A stretch of 64,000 nt of DNA, from assembly GCF_037975245.1 (NCBI RefSeq), contig NC_092573.1, positions 26,443,265-26,507,264 on the forward strand, given 5' to 3'. Shown one piece after another: positions 35,834 to 49,900 of this stretch (the first letter of the stretch is position 1; the number at the start of each line of letters is the position of its first letter). Position numbers and translations under genes: made by a program. The DNA is from Apostichopus japonicus (Eukaryota; Echinodermata; Holothuroidea; Aspidochirotida; Stichopodidae). Below the pieces are notes generated by a model. It searched no databases, was not told the DNA's origin, and worked only from the letters and a program-made list of their open reading frames with translations.

Positions 35834-37995
35834 CATATAGTGTTACTGTTACATATTTGCAGACCTGTTATAGATTTGCATTGGCCCAGCCAGGGCACTA
35901 GGCCTAGTGGTTTCAAGAAAATAATCAGTTTGAATTGCAATTGGCAGTGTCCACATTTAGCAAAGTAATGAAGGCCAACTTTGTTTTGCTAAATGGCCAA
36001 GGCGAACATCAAATGTAATGAGCATAGAGGCTAGCAATTTATTTAGATAATTTGATCCATCATGGGTAAAGAAATTGGGATGAACCCTGCATACAAAGAA
36101 CCTTCCTAATTAGTACCAAAGCCTTATTGTGTTTAGCATAAAGAGCACCTGAAATGGTATTTAACATGCATATCATTGGTATATTTGGACACTTTGATAT
36201 CACATTGTTTACCTTCCATGGAAAAGTCTCCAACTCTCCAACATAAAAAGTCATTGGTCATCTAGTGACAAAGAGTACCTATATGGGAGTCACATTGTCT
36301 CAGCTAGCTACTATTTGCAATGAATCATCTTACAAGGTTTGGCATGTCTGTTACCAGAGCAAATTGCAGCAAATCACTGTCATCACTGACCTCTTCATCA
36401 TCGTTCATATTCTCTTGAATGGAGCAGTCAGATTTGGGGTCAAATCATTTTCAATTGTTTTGTTTTTTTTGCAATAGGATCCATCAAAAAGAAATAAATC
36501 TTATCATTTCTTGAATTTGCCTTGTTTGATTTGTTAAGTTTTTATGTGCCCATCAATAAGGTAAGATTTGAGTGGCAGTGTTGCTCAAGTGAAGGAGATT
36601 TGGAGCTTGTTTCAAAGCAATTATACTCTGCCAGTAACAGTTTAACTGTTTAAACACAAATGTATTAAAACACTTCTCTTATAGTGGGCAATTGTAGGTC
36701 AGTAACCTTTGAATGCTCAAGTTTTGTGAGGAAATGTATGCAGTGATGGCATTAGCATGTATGTGCATGCTACCAACCTCCTTCTGGGGGTATTGTGATT
36801 ACAAGCAAGGCGTCAGGCTATCATGATGTATAATTGTCATTGAAAGAAAAACACATCTAATGTAAAGAAGGGAAACTATGATGTATCATTTTCCTGCCAT
36901 GGGGATGTCTCAAAATGAAAACAAGCACATCATTTAAAGTCAAAGTGTTATATCAAATATTGCATATCAACATTGGGATATGTACCTTCAATTCAACTAA
37001 TACATCATCACAACCTCAAATATTTCCATATACCATGTATTAACACATATGTAACCTTACTGCTGCATGTATATGTAACAAGTTACTGCTGCATACTTTT
37101 CAATCAGTTATCTGTTTTGTCTCCAGGTTATCAAATTCATCGAACATGTCAGAAGACCACCTTAGTGTTGCCCTTACTATAATTGGTAGGAAACATGTCA
37201 AATTTGTTAGGTATGATGGTTATCATAGTCAAACAGAATGCACTTAAGAAGGCTTGTAATGTGTGTTTCTGTAATTTAATTGTTACATTGCACACAGGTT
37301 GTGTTTCCTCCTATACAATTGTCAAGTTCCATGAAGAATCTGTCATCGTCTTGTATATTATGGCAAATATCAAAAATATGATGAAAGTGGCATAGCATTT
37401 GAAATTTTGAAGTTTTCACAAAAATGTAGAACTCTTTGGTATAGTTTTATTCACATTAAAGCTTTTATTATATTCCTTGTCATCTGCATATTTTCATATT
37501 TGAATACTTAATGTGCAAAAATATGTGCAGGTGATGTTTAACTCTCCTGATAATGGACTCTCCATACTAGTAAGGATTATCTACATGCTTGATTTGTTTA
37601 AATTAATTTGGAAATCTACTGAAATATTTACCACTGGGTGTTATCACCTTTTTTAATTGCAATTTCTATCATCAGAATCAGTAATATATATTTTTTGAGT
37701 TATATGAAGCAACTTTTTTGTTGTTGAAGTCTTGTTTTTAATTGGCAAATTTATTTAAGTCTTATGGTGTGGTATTACCATAAATAGAAGGAGGTATGTT
37801 CTAAAGTTGTCACTATAGTTTTAAGTGGTGACTACTTGAACCTACAATGTAAGATGCCGACAATATGTAAGATGTCTTGACCCAAAGCATAGCCATACAA
37901 CCTCAGTCACCATATCAGAATGAAAGATAGCTAACAATTCAGACATTACTTAAATTGTAGAGATACAAGTGGGCTCTTCCACTTACTGGTGATTT
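35834..37995. other. Anonymous sequence, possible plus-strand exons
   Basis: No gene recognised. A stretch at 37146-37185 could be a first exon on the plus strand (ATG reading MSEDHLSVALTIIG, then donor GTAGGAAAC), and 37299-37395 has an acceptor-like start, but neither has a recognisable product. Confidence 0.3.
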
Positions 37996-38008
37996 ATGAT
38001 TAATTCAG

Positions 38009-38253
38009 AAATTTGTTATTTAGTTATACTGTCCATTGTGGCTGGATTTGTATTAATTTCAAAAGTTAACATACTACTAACAAACTTATTAACATCACTA
38101 GAGATTAAGCTGTTTTTGGAAAAGAGTAAAGACAAAGTGAAGCTGAAAAATGTTTGTTTAGTTTATGTACACATTGCTAGTGCCATGTTAGCTGCTCTGC
38201 GTGTCCTAAAGTCCCAGGAAATCACTGCTGAGGAGCTTTCAAGACTCAAATAA
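38009..38253 (+). CDS. Hypothetical 3' terminal exon of an unknown plus-strand gene
   Basis: Open frame after an acceptor-like TTGTTATTTAG at about 38008, ending in TAA at 38251-38253. The last 50 residues look like real protein: a charged segment LFLEKSKDKVKLKNV, then helical LVYVHIASAMLAALRVLK and the end ITAEELSRLK. AATAAA at 38392-38397 would be a polyadenylation signal 139 bases past the stop. I do not recognise the family. If real, this gene converges tail-to-tail on the thioester protein gene. An alternative acceptor CATCACTAG at about 38101 would give a shorter exon. Confidence 0.35.
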
Positions 38254-38465
38254 CCAAGGTTGGGTTTGAAATCATCTCGCCGTATATCAGAGAAATCATC
38301 CACTACCAAGACTGCAGAGCCTATCATAGATGAAAGCAATTTATGAATTTAAACCATTAGAAAAAATGCAAATCTATAGATAATTGAAAACAATAAAACA
38401 CCCTGAAAGCACCCATGTACATTAAACAGGAAGTGATGTGAGCTCTATACATGTTAAGTGGACAT

Positions 38466-38800
38466 TCAAATATTGCTATTGTAGTCTCTCCTGAAACCTT
38501 TATTCCACAGTTCAAATTCTTTCATATTGTAAGTTACATTGAGACACAGATTGATAAAAATGATGCAAATTAAAATAGCATTGGGCAATAAAGCAACGTT
38601 GTTGAAACCCATATCATTGTGCCACATATTTGAGTGAGGTAATAAGTAATCTATCCCACCTGCTTTCACTAGGTCACAATTACATCCTTCAGGAAACTCC
38701 AGGGCCAAGTAGATAGGGACGTTAGCTGGACTGCTGCCATCATCTTTGAGATTTCCATACAACTGCAGGTTACCACGCTGCCCAACCAGTGCTTTATATA
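38466..38800 (-). CDS. Thioester protein terminal exon (NTR-like end, hydrophobic tail)
   Basis: Acceptor AATTTTAG before TATATAAAGC. Encodes VYKALVGQRGNLQLYGNL, FPEGCNCDLVKAGGIDYLL, then VALLPNAILICIIFINLCL, a likely membrane segment or GPI-type signal, and a basic tail FRRDYNSNI. An AATAAA lies inside the reading frame (38499-38504), 31 bases before the TGA, so the last ~30 residues may not be the real end; another splice is possible. Confidence 0.75.
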
Positions 38801-41800
38801 CTAAAATTGTAAAGGAAATTTAAGTCATGTACCCATACCAAGGCAAGATCACATAAATTTCCCATCACTTTGTGCCATATATTAGCAATGTTGTTTTACA
38901 TGTATCTATGACTAATATCTTTTTCACAATATTAGTGTTACTGCAGACAAATGTAGATTAATGTTGTCTATCAACACTGAATGTTATATACTAACCTTTG
39001 TGGATTAATGTTGTCTATCAACACTGAATGTTATATACTAACATTTTTGGATCAATTTTGTCTATCAACACTAAACCTTGTATACTAACACTTGTAGATC
39101 AATGCTGTCTATCAACACTGTATCTTGTATACTAACACTTGTGGATCAATTCTGTCTATCAACACTGAATCTTGTATACTAACATTTGTGGATTAATGTT
39201 GTCTATCAACACTGAATGTTATATACTAACATTTTTGGATCAATGTTCTCTATCAACACTGAATGTTATATACTAACACTTGCAGATCAATGCCGTCTAT
39301 CAACAATGAATCTTAACACTTGTGGATCAATTCTGTCTATCAACACTAAATCTGGTATACTAACATTTATGGATTAATGTTGTCTATCAACACTGAATGT
39401 TATATACTAACACTTGTGGATCAATGTTCTCTATCAACACTGAATCTGGTATACCAACATTTGTGGATTAATGTTGTCTATCAACGCTGAGTGTAATATA
39501 CTGACATTTGTGGATCATGTTGTCTATCAACACTGAATCTTGAATCCTATCACTTGAGGATCAATATTGTTTATCAATACTGAATGTTGTATATTAAAAC
39601 TTGCGGATGATCAATATTGTCTATCAACACCTAATCTTGTATACTTACACATGTGGATCAATGTTGTCTATCAACACTGAATCTGGTATACTAAAATTTG
39701 TGGATTAATGTTGTCTATCAACAGTGAATGTTATATACTAAAACTTGTAGATCAATGTTGACAATCAAAACTGAATGTTGTATACTAACACTTGTAGATC
39801 AATTTTGTCTATTTACACTGAACCTTGTATACTAACATTTGTAGATCAATGTTGACTACCAATACACACAGATCAATGCTCTTATACTGACAATTATATA
39901 TCTACTAACACTCACAGATTACTAGTGCTGTCTCCCTACAAGTCTACAGGTAGTATGCACACTACCCCTGCTGATCAATGCTCTTATACTGACAATTATA
40001 TATCTACTAACTCTCACAGATTACTAGTGCTGTCTCCCTACAAGTCTACAGGTAGTATGCACACTACCCCTGCTGATCAATGCTCTTATACTGACAATTA
40101 TATATCTACTAACTCTCACAGATTACTAGTGCTGTCTCCCTACAAGTCTACAGGTAGTATGCACACTACCCCTGCTGATCAATGCTCTTATACTGACAAT
40201 TATATATCTACTAACTCTCACAGATTACTAGTGCTGTCTCCCTACAAGTCTACAGGTAGTATGCACACTACCCCTGCTGATCAATGCTCTTATACTGACA
40301 ATTATATATCTACTAACTCTCACAGATTACTAGTGCTGTCTCCCTACAAGTCTACAGGTAGTATGCACACTACCCCTGCTGATCAATGCTCTTATACTGA
40401 CAATTATATATCTACTAACTCTCACAGATTACTAGTGCTGTCTCCCTACAAGTCTACAGGTAGTATGCACACTACCCCTGCTGATCAATGCTCTTATACT
40501 GACAATTATATATCTACTAACTCTCACAGATTACTAGTGCTGTCTCCCTACAAGTCTACAGGTAGTATGCACACTACCCCTGCTGATCAATGCTCTTATA
40601 CTGACAATTATATATCTACTAACTCTCACAGATTACTAGTGCTGTCTCCATACAATTCTACAGGTAGTATGCACACTACCCATGCTGATCAATGCTCTTA
40701 TACTGACAATTATATATCTACTAACTCTCACAGATTACTAGTGCTGTCTCCCTACAAGTCTACAGGTAGTATGCACACTACCCCTGCTGATCAATGCTCT
40801 TATACTGACAATTATATATCTACTAACACTCACAGATTACTAGTGCTGTCTCCCTACAAGTCTACAGGTAGTATGCACACTACCCCTGCTGATCAATGCT
40901 CTTATACTGACAATTATATATCTACTAACACTCACAGATTACTATTGCTGTCTCCCTACAAGTCTACAGGTAGTATGCACACTACACCTGCTGATCAATG
41001 CTCTTATACTGACAATTATATATCTACTAACTCTCACAGATTACTAGTGCTGTCTCCCTACAAGTCTACAGGTAGTATGCACACTACCCCTGCTGATCAA
41101 TGCTCTTATACTGACAATTATATATCTACTAACTCTCACAGATTACTAGTGCTGTCTCCCTACAAGTCTACAGGTAGTATGCACACTACCCATGCTGATC
41201 AATGCTCTTATACTGACAATTATATATCTACTAACACTCACAGATTACTAGTGCTGTCTCCCTACAAGTCTACAGGTAGTATGCACACTACACCTGCTGA
41301 TCAATGCTCTTATACTGACAATTATATATCTACTAACTCTCACAGATTACTAGTGCTGTCTCCCTACAAGTCTACAGGTAGTATGCACACTACCCCTGCT
41401 GATCAATGCTCTTATACTGACAATTATATATCTACTAACTCTCACAGATTACTAGTGCTGTCTCCCTACAATTCTACAGGTAGTATGCACACTACCCATG
41501 CTGATCAATGCTCTTATACTGACAATTATATATCTACTAACTCTCACAGATTACTAGTGCTGTCTCCCTACAAGTCTACAGGTAGTATGCACACTACCCC
41601 TGCTGATCAATGCTCTTATACTGACAATTATATATCTACTAACTCTCACAGATTACTAGTGCTGTCTCCCTACAAGTCTACAGGTAGTATGCACACTACC
41701 CCTGCTGATCAATGCTCTTATACTGACAATTATATATCTACTAACTCTCACAGATTACTAGTGCTGTCTCCCTACAAGTCTACAGGTAGTATGCACACTA

Positions 41801-43889
41801 CCCCTGCTGATCAATGCTCTTATACTGACAATTATATATCTACTAACACTCACAGATTACTAGTGCTGTCTCCCTACAAGTCTACAGGTAGTATGCACAC
41901 TACACCTGCTGATCAATGCTCTTATACTGACAATTATATATCTACTAACTCTCACAGATTACTAGTGCTGTCTCCCTACAAGTCTACAGGTAGTATGCAC
42001 ACTACCCCTGCTGATCAATGCTCTTATACTGACAATTATATATCTACTAACTCTCACAGATTACTAGTGCTGTCTCCCTACAAGTCTACAGGTAGTATGC
42101 ACACTACCCATGCTGATCAATGCTCTTATACTGACAATTATATATCTACTAACTCTCACAGATTACTATTGCTGTCTCCCTACAAATCTACAGGTAGTAT
42201 GCACACTACCCCTGCTGATCAATGCTCTTATACTGACAATTATATATCTACTAACTCTCACAGATTACTAGTGCTGTCTCCCTACAAGTCTACAGGTAGT
42301 ATGCGCACTACCCCTGCTGATCAATACTGTCTACACTCTTGTGATTTGATTCTTGCAGATCAATTGTCTACAAACACTTAATGCTGTCTACTAGCAATCA
42401 CTTATTACTAGATATGAAATACCTTATATACATACCAAACTTAGAGGAGCATAACAACTCTTCAAAATTATCTGGTATGTCATGGCTGCAGATTGGACAT
42501 TCTTGGAGAAGGAAAATAAAACCAATGGATTAATAAATGTCATGTTGAAAGCGTAACAAGTGTTTATCATCAATGGTGAAGTGAATGAACGTAACCATCA
42601 TGAATGAGATACTTTGACAGTAGACAACATCTCTGAAATATCAAGTTGAAGGAACATTAAGGTAATTTTCACATGCCTGGCAATTCATAATTGTAAAATC
42701 CATGCAACTGAAATTGCAGTTAAATGACTCTTTACAGTGATGACATTGGTATATGCATTTTACAAGATCCCAAACTTCAGTTCAAAGTACTGATAAGGTG
42801 ACCAAGTACCCTGCGGATGTTTTATAGATTGGCTTATCAAACACATGGATCCACTAAATGCTCAATTGTAAGCTGCCAGTCAGACTGTAGCCCTGATCAG
42901 CCCATCTGGTTGTAACACTATTTCTAGCTTCTCAACTACTTAAATACACCTGGGCATTTTAAACCTCACCACAGCTGTCCCTCCAAATATAGAAATAGCC
43001 TAGGAATGTAGTGAGGCAGAGTTTACAATACAAACCAACATTTGAAATATTGTATTGGAGGCTTTTAGCAACTGCTTGTTAATTCTAATGTGATGATTTT
43101 AACCTACCTTAAGATTGTACCCTTCAGACAGCGGACTCAAGGATTGGTGGTCGTTTGTGTGCAATGTCACTCAAAGAACACAGCATAATTATCCAGTCAC
43201 AATGCATTGACTGTCTTTATCTTATTACAGATATGATGTAAAAGCTGACCGTCATATGACAAATGACTTATGCCAAAAATCTGTATAAAAGTAATAGAGT
43301 ATCGTCTTACTGTTCAATGATAAGGAACTGTTATCAGGTTCTTCAATATAGTAAAGGACACTTGTAACCAGATCTGCAAGACAAAAGAATTTAAATTTAG
43401 TAGTTTTCAAAATTGAAATTGTGGCTAAGATAAATTGTCCATAAGAATCGATTTGTTAGCGTGAACTCAAATTAGTTTAATATGAGGAAATTACTGAGGT
43501 TTCTATGGTAAACATATGTATCGTTTCAAATGCGAAAATTATTTAAAATATCAGGTTTACACATTTTGTGACATCTTGACAAACTCTAATAAACTGGAAA
43601 TGAAAGCACTATTGTTGTTGGTAAGTCATCACAGTAATGTCTCTTCAACATTTCCGTACATAGATACCTCTGTTGCCAAGTAACAGTCCTTACATTTAAC
43701 CAGTGAGGCCAGTATGTGTATGTTATAGAACTGTATAGACCAATCTAAGTTTCCTCCAACTTGTTTGTCACTTTTAGACCCTAAACATTGAATTGTTGCA
43801 AACATAAACATGACAACAGAAATAAGGAGGCAAGAAAACATTAACATTTTGCTGATTTAATATGCTAGATCTTTCAGGAAAGTAACATT

Positions 43890-43945
<56 letters not shown>

Positions 43946-46900
43946 TATATTTACTTAAGTACATGTTGGGGTCATTGCTGGGAGGCCAGCCTGCAGTAAG
44001 GATCATGTTACCATGGAAATGACTAGGACTGCCACGAGGTATGTTTAATGTGAACAAATCCTATTATGGACCTACCTTTCTCATAGTAGTCGAAAACAGT
44101 TAGAATTCCTTTTCTTGCCAATTGTACATTGAAACTTTTCTCAACATCATATGATACACAATCACCAGAGTAGGTAAGCTAAAGAAAGAAAATAAAATAA
44201 TATCTTAAAGACAGACAAACATATTGGAAGAAAGATAATTACAAATAAAATACTTACAAGTCTCCTCACAACATCTACACTCTCAATCTCCATTGTCTAG
44301 AGTACTGCTTACCAACTATCACTGTCCTCTCTTGGTGACCAGACCATTCTGGTCCACTACCATCCTCATGAAACCATACCTCCCAAGTTGTCTACAGTAT
44401 TCCTTGTCTACTTATCACTGTCCTCTCTTGGTGACCAGACCATTCTGGTCCACTGCCAACCTCATGAAACCATACCTCCCAAGTTGTCTACAGTATTCCT
44501 TGTCTACTTATCACTGTCCTCTCTTGGTGACCAGACCATTCTGGTCCACTACCATCCTCATGAAACCATACCTCCCAAGTTGTCTACAGTATTCCTTGTC
44601 TACTTATCACTGTCCTCTTGGTGACCAGACCATTCTGGTCCACTACCATCCTCATGAAACCATACCTCCCAAGTTGTCTACAGTATTCCTTGTCTACTTA
44701 TCACTGTCCTCTCTTGGTGACCAGACCATTCTGGTCCGCTACCATCCTCATGAAACCATACCTCCCAAGTTGTCTACAGTATTCCTTGTCTACTTATCAC
44801 TGTCCTCTCTTGGTGACCAGACCATTCTGGTCCACTACCATCCTCATGAAACCATACCCTCAAGTTGTCTACAGTATTCCTTGTCTACTTATCACTGTCC
44901 TTATTTTGGTGACCAGACCATTCTGGTCCGCTACCATCCTCATGAAACCATACCTCCCAAGTTGTCTACAGTATTCCTTGTCTACTTATCACTGTCCTTA
45001 TTTTGGTGACCAGACCATTCTGGTCCACTGCCAACCTCATGAAACCATACCTCCCAAGTTGTCTACAGTATTCCTTGTCTACTTATCACTGTCCTCTCTT
45101 GGTGACCAGACCATTCTGGTCCACTACCATCCTCATGAAACCATACCTCCCAAGTTGTCTACAGTATTCCTTGTCTACTTATCACTGTCCTCTTGGTGAC
45201 CAGACCATTCTGGTCCACTACCATCCTCATGAAACCATACCTCCCAAGTTGTCTACAGTATTCCTTGTCTACTTATCACTGTCCTCTCTTGGTGACCAGA
45301 CCATTCTGGTCCGCTACCATCCTCATGAAACCATACCTCCCAAGTTGTCTACAGTATTCCTTGTCTACTTATCACTGTCCTCTCTTGGTGACCAGACCAT
45401 TCTGGTCCACTACCATCCTCATGAAACCATACCCTCAAGTTGTCTACAGTATTCCTTGTCTACTTATCACTGTCCTTATTTTGGTGACCAGACCATTCTG
45501 GTCCGCTACCATCCTCATGAAACCATACCTCCCAAGTTGTCTACAGTATTCCTTACCAACTATCACTGTCCTCTCTTGGTGACCAGACCATTCTGGTCCG
45601 CTACCATCCTCATGAAACCATACCTCCCAAGTTGTCTACAGTATTCCTTACCAACTATCACTGTCCTCTCTTGGTGACCAGACCATTCTGGTCTGCTACC
45701 ATCCTCATGAAACCATACCTCCCAAGTTGTCTACAGTATTCCTTGTCTACTTATCACTGTCCTCTCTTGGTGACCAGACCATTCTGGTCCACTGCCAACC
45801 TCATGAAACCATACCTCCCAAGTTGTCTAGAGTACTGCTTACCAACTATCACTGTCCTCACTACCATCCTCATGAAACCATACCTCCCAAGTTGTCTACA
45901 GTATTCCTTGTCTACTTATCACTGTCCTCTCTTGGTGACCAGACCATTCTGGTCCGCTACCATCCTCATGAAACCATACCTCCCAAGTTGTCTACAGTAT
46001 TCCTTGTCTACTTATCACTGTCCTCTCTTGGTGACCAGACCATTCTGGTCCACTACCATCCTCATGAAACCATACCTCCCAAGTTGTCTACAGTATTCCT
46101 TGTCTACTTATCACTGTCCTCTCTTGGTGACCAGACCATTCTGGTCCACTGCCAACCTCATGAAACCATACCTCCCAAGTTGTCAAGAGTATTCCTTACC
46201 AACTATCACTGTCCTCACTACCATCCTCATGAAACCATACCTCCCAAGTTGTCTAGAGTACTGCTTACCAACTATCACTGTCCTCACTACCATCCTCATG
46301 AAACCATACCTCCCAAGTTGTCTACAGTATTCCTTGTCTACTTATCACTGTCCTCTCTTGGTGACCAGACCATTCTGGTCCACTGCCAACCTCATGAAAC
46401 CATACCTCCCAAGTTGTCAAGAGTATTCCTTACCAACTATCACTGTCCTCTCTTGGTGACCAGACCATTCTGGTCCGCTACCATCCTCATGAAACCATAC
46501 CTCCCAAGTTGTCTACAGTATTCCTTGTCTACTTATCACTGTCCTCTCTTGGTGACCAGACCATTCTGGTCCACTGCCAACCTCATGAAACCATACCTCC
46601 CAAGTTGTCTACAGTATTCCTTGTCTACTTATCACTGTCCTCTCTTGGTGACCAAACCATTCTGGTCCACTACCATCCTCATGAAACCATACCCTCAAGT
46701 TGTTTTCTATAACATAGCAACAGCTCCTCTGCATGCACCTGTACCCGAAATAAGTATGCTAAGTGAAGCTGATGGATAGGATGACATAGAATGCCAGGTA
46801 CTAATGGGTCTCCAAAAGAAAGATAATTAAAGATAGAAAATAGACAATTTTGGCAGCTTGATGAGGTCAGTAGACACAGTTGGGTCATTGAGAGAGTTCA

Positions 46901-49900
46901 GTGCTAATTGGTGAATACTAAGTCTCATAATGGGGTACTGTAAAGGGAGTGTGGTTGTAAGGAGACAAGGAATGGGGTGAAGTAATTAAACAGATTACCT
47001 CTTGAAAGTAAACAATGACTCTTCCCTTTTCTAGATCAACCTGCTTTAAGTTGTCAGTGATGAGCCCTGTCAAAGAATCCTCAACAAGTGTAAAACCAGA
47101 TTGGGGTTTGTTCTCCACCAAGGCCATATTAGATCTTTTGTCATTTCCAGTGTAGCTGGTTGCAAAAGAAAACAGACAAATCATTACTCAAAGACTAGAA
47201 TAGCACTACTTGATAACACATTATAATATATACATCCAATCAAGTGCACTGCCATTGAGAATTAACCCTCCAGTATTATGGTTTACTAACCTTGCACAAA
47301 TTGTGATGTGGTATTTTGAAACTTCATTTTCAACAGGTATAATGGTATGGTTGAGGGTAAATGGTGCATCATTTCGAGTTTCTGGGAACACATTGTACTT
47401 CCATGATACCTGTGCATGTGATGAAAAGATCTTTATTTCTCTTTTTCTTCAATCTTCTGCACAAAACTGAATGATTCTGTTATTGGACATATATATTAGT
47501 ATTTGAAATACTTCAGGACATTGTATTTGATACCTGTCCTCTCCTATTCCAATAACTATTGGTGTGCTGGGTATTACCTTGCCAATCGCACATCCTGTTC
47601 CTACTGCTGCAATCTGAACAAATGTTGGCAGCACCTGGATGGTCTGTTCCTGCAGGACAAATTTATTTTCATTTGATATACTAAGCTCAGAGACTTCGCA
47701 AGGAGGACTAGCCACAACTGTAACCTGAATGTCCTGGTCACCAGCATAGACTAATGCTGCATACTCAGCCAAGACCTGCAAGCCCACAACAGTGTCCTGT
47801 AATGAGATCAAACACAAATTTATGAAGATAAACACTGATGCATATATTAGATATTACACAGGCAAGTTAATAAGACAGGTGCACAACCACAGAGTGCTAG
47901 CAATGATAGCTACAAAATATATGGATGAACACTCAGTTTTCCAATAGCTACAAAATATATGGATGAACACTCAGTTTTCCAATAGCTACAAAATATATGG
48001 ATGAACACTCAGTTTTCCAATAGCTACAAAATATATGGATGAACACTCAGTTTTCCAATAGCTACAAAATATATGGATGAACAGTTTTCCAATAAGCTAC
48101 AAAATATATGTATGAACACTCAGTATTCCAATAGCTACAAAATATATGGATGAACACTCAGTTTTCCAATAGCTACAAAATATATGGATGAACACTCAGT
48201 TTTCCAATAGCTACAAAATATATGGATGAACAGTTTTCCAATAAGCTACAAAATATATGTATGAACACTCAGTATTCCAATAGCTACAAAATATATGGAT
48301 GAACCCTCAGTTTTCCAATAGCTACAAAATATATGGATGAACAGTTTTCCAATAAGCTACAAAATATATGGATGAACACTCAGTTTTCCAATAGCTACAA
48401 AATATATGGATGAACACTCAGTTTTCCAATAGCTACAAAATATATGGATGAACACTCAGTTTTCCAATAGCTACAAAATATATGGATGAACACTCAGTTT
48501 TCCAATAGCTACAAAATATATGGATGAACACTCAGTTTTCCAATAGCTACAAAATATATGGATGAACACTCAGTTTTCAAATAGCTACAAGATATATGGA
48601 TAAACACTCAGTTTTTACAAAATATATTGATGAACACTCAGTTAATTTTCACAAAATATATGGATGGACATTCAGTTTTCCAATAGCAGCAAAATATATG
48701 AAGGAAAACACTCCGTTTTCCAAAAGCTAAAGAATATATGGATGAACCCTCAGTTTTCCAATAGCAAAAGAATATATGGATGAACACTCACTATTCCAAT
48801 AGCTACAAAATATATGTATGAACACTCAGTTTTCAAATAGCTACAAAATATATGTATGAACACTCAGTTTTCAAATAGCTGCAAAATATATCTATGAACA
48901 CTCAGTTTTCCAATAGCTACAAAATATATGTATGAACACTAAGTTTTCCAATTTTTAAAATAAGTAGTTATGTCCTGTACTAGTGATACTGCATAGGCAC
49001 TCATATGTAATTTTGCTAACATGCTCTTGCATTGAATTAAATTCACATACAGACAATTGAATCTACAAGAAATCAAGTCTAGTGCAACAACAATGTTCAG
49101 GTTCTAATATTGCTAATAGTACACGAAATATGCAGAATGTGACACATGCACAGCTTAGACAAACATGTTTACTTGCCACTCTCTCATGACTGAACCACAT
49201 TTACATATAGGATATTCATCAGTTCTGTACTCCTGATCAATATTACCTGTGTTGAAGAGAATCCACCATAAGGATTCTGTTGTTGAATGAGCCACTTAAC
49301 AATAGGAGAAGATTCAGTGATAGCATCAGATAGTTCATAGTATGCAAGGTAACTCAATAGAGCATAAGCAGTTATCTCAACTTGAATGGCAGGGTTGTGA
49401 CTTTGGTAGTAGTGTGTGAAGCTTGGTATATCTTCTCTATTGGATTTCCAATGAACCAATCCTGTAATGGAACATCAAACTATCAAACATGCAGTCATAC
49501 TTTTCAATCATTAATACACCTACCCTGATCAGCAATAGCTGCTGCTTCTATATTCACAGACCTAAGATAATATCAATCAATCATTAATACACCTACCCTG
49601 ATCAGCAATAGCTGCTGCTTCTATATTCACAGACCTACACAATATCCATCAATCATTAATACACCTACCCTGATCAGCAATAGCTGCTGCTTCTATATTC
49701 ACAGGCCTACACAATATCCATCAATCATTAGTACACCTTCCCTGATCAGCAATAGCTGCTGCTTCTATATTCACAGACCTACACAATATCCATCAATCAT
49801 TAATACACCTTCCCTGATCAGCAATAGCTGCTGCTTCTATATTCACAGACCTAAGATAATATCCATCAATCATTAATACACCTACCCTGATCAGCAATAG

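Noticed and set aside
37146-37185. Possible first exon MSEDHLSVALTIIG with donor
   Set aside because: Too short and no following exon could be joined with confidence.
39925-42381. 818-codon plus-strand frame
   Set aside because: Translation of the 102-bp satellite (34 codons per unit) antisense to an intron; no non-repeat coding sequence on either side.
44293-46779. Overlapping frames of 200-350 codons
   Set aside because: 96-bp satellite read in different frames, interrupted by unit indels.
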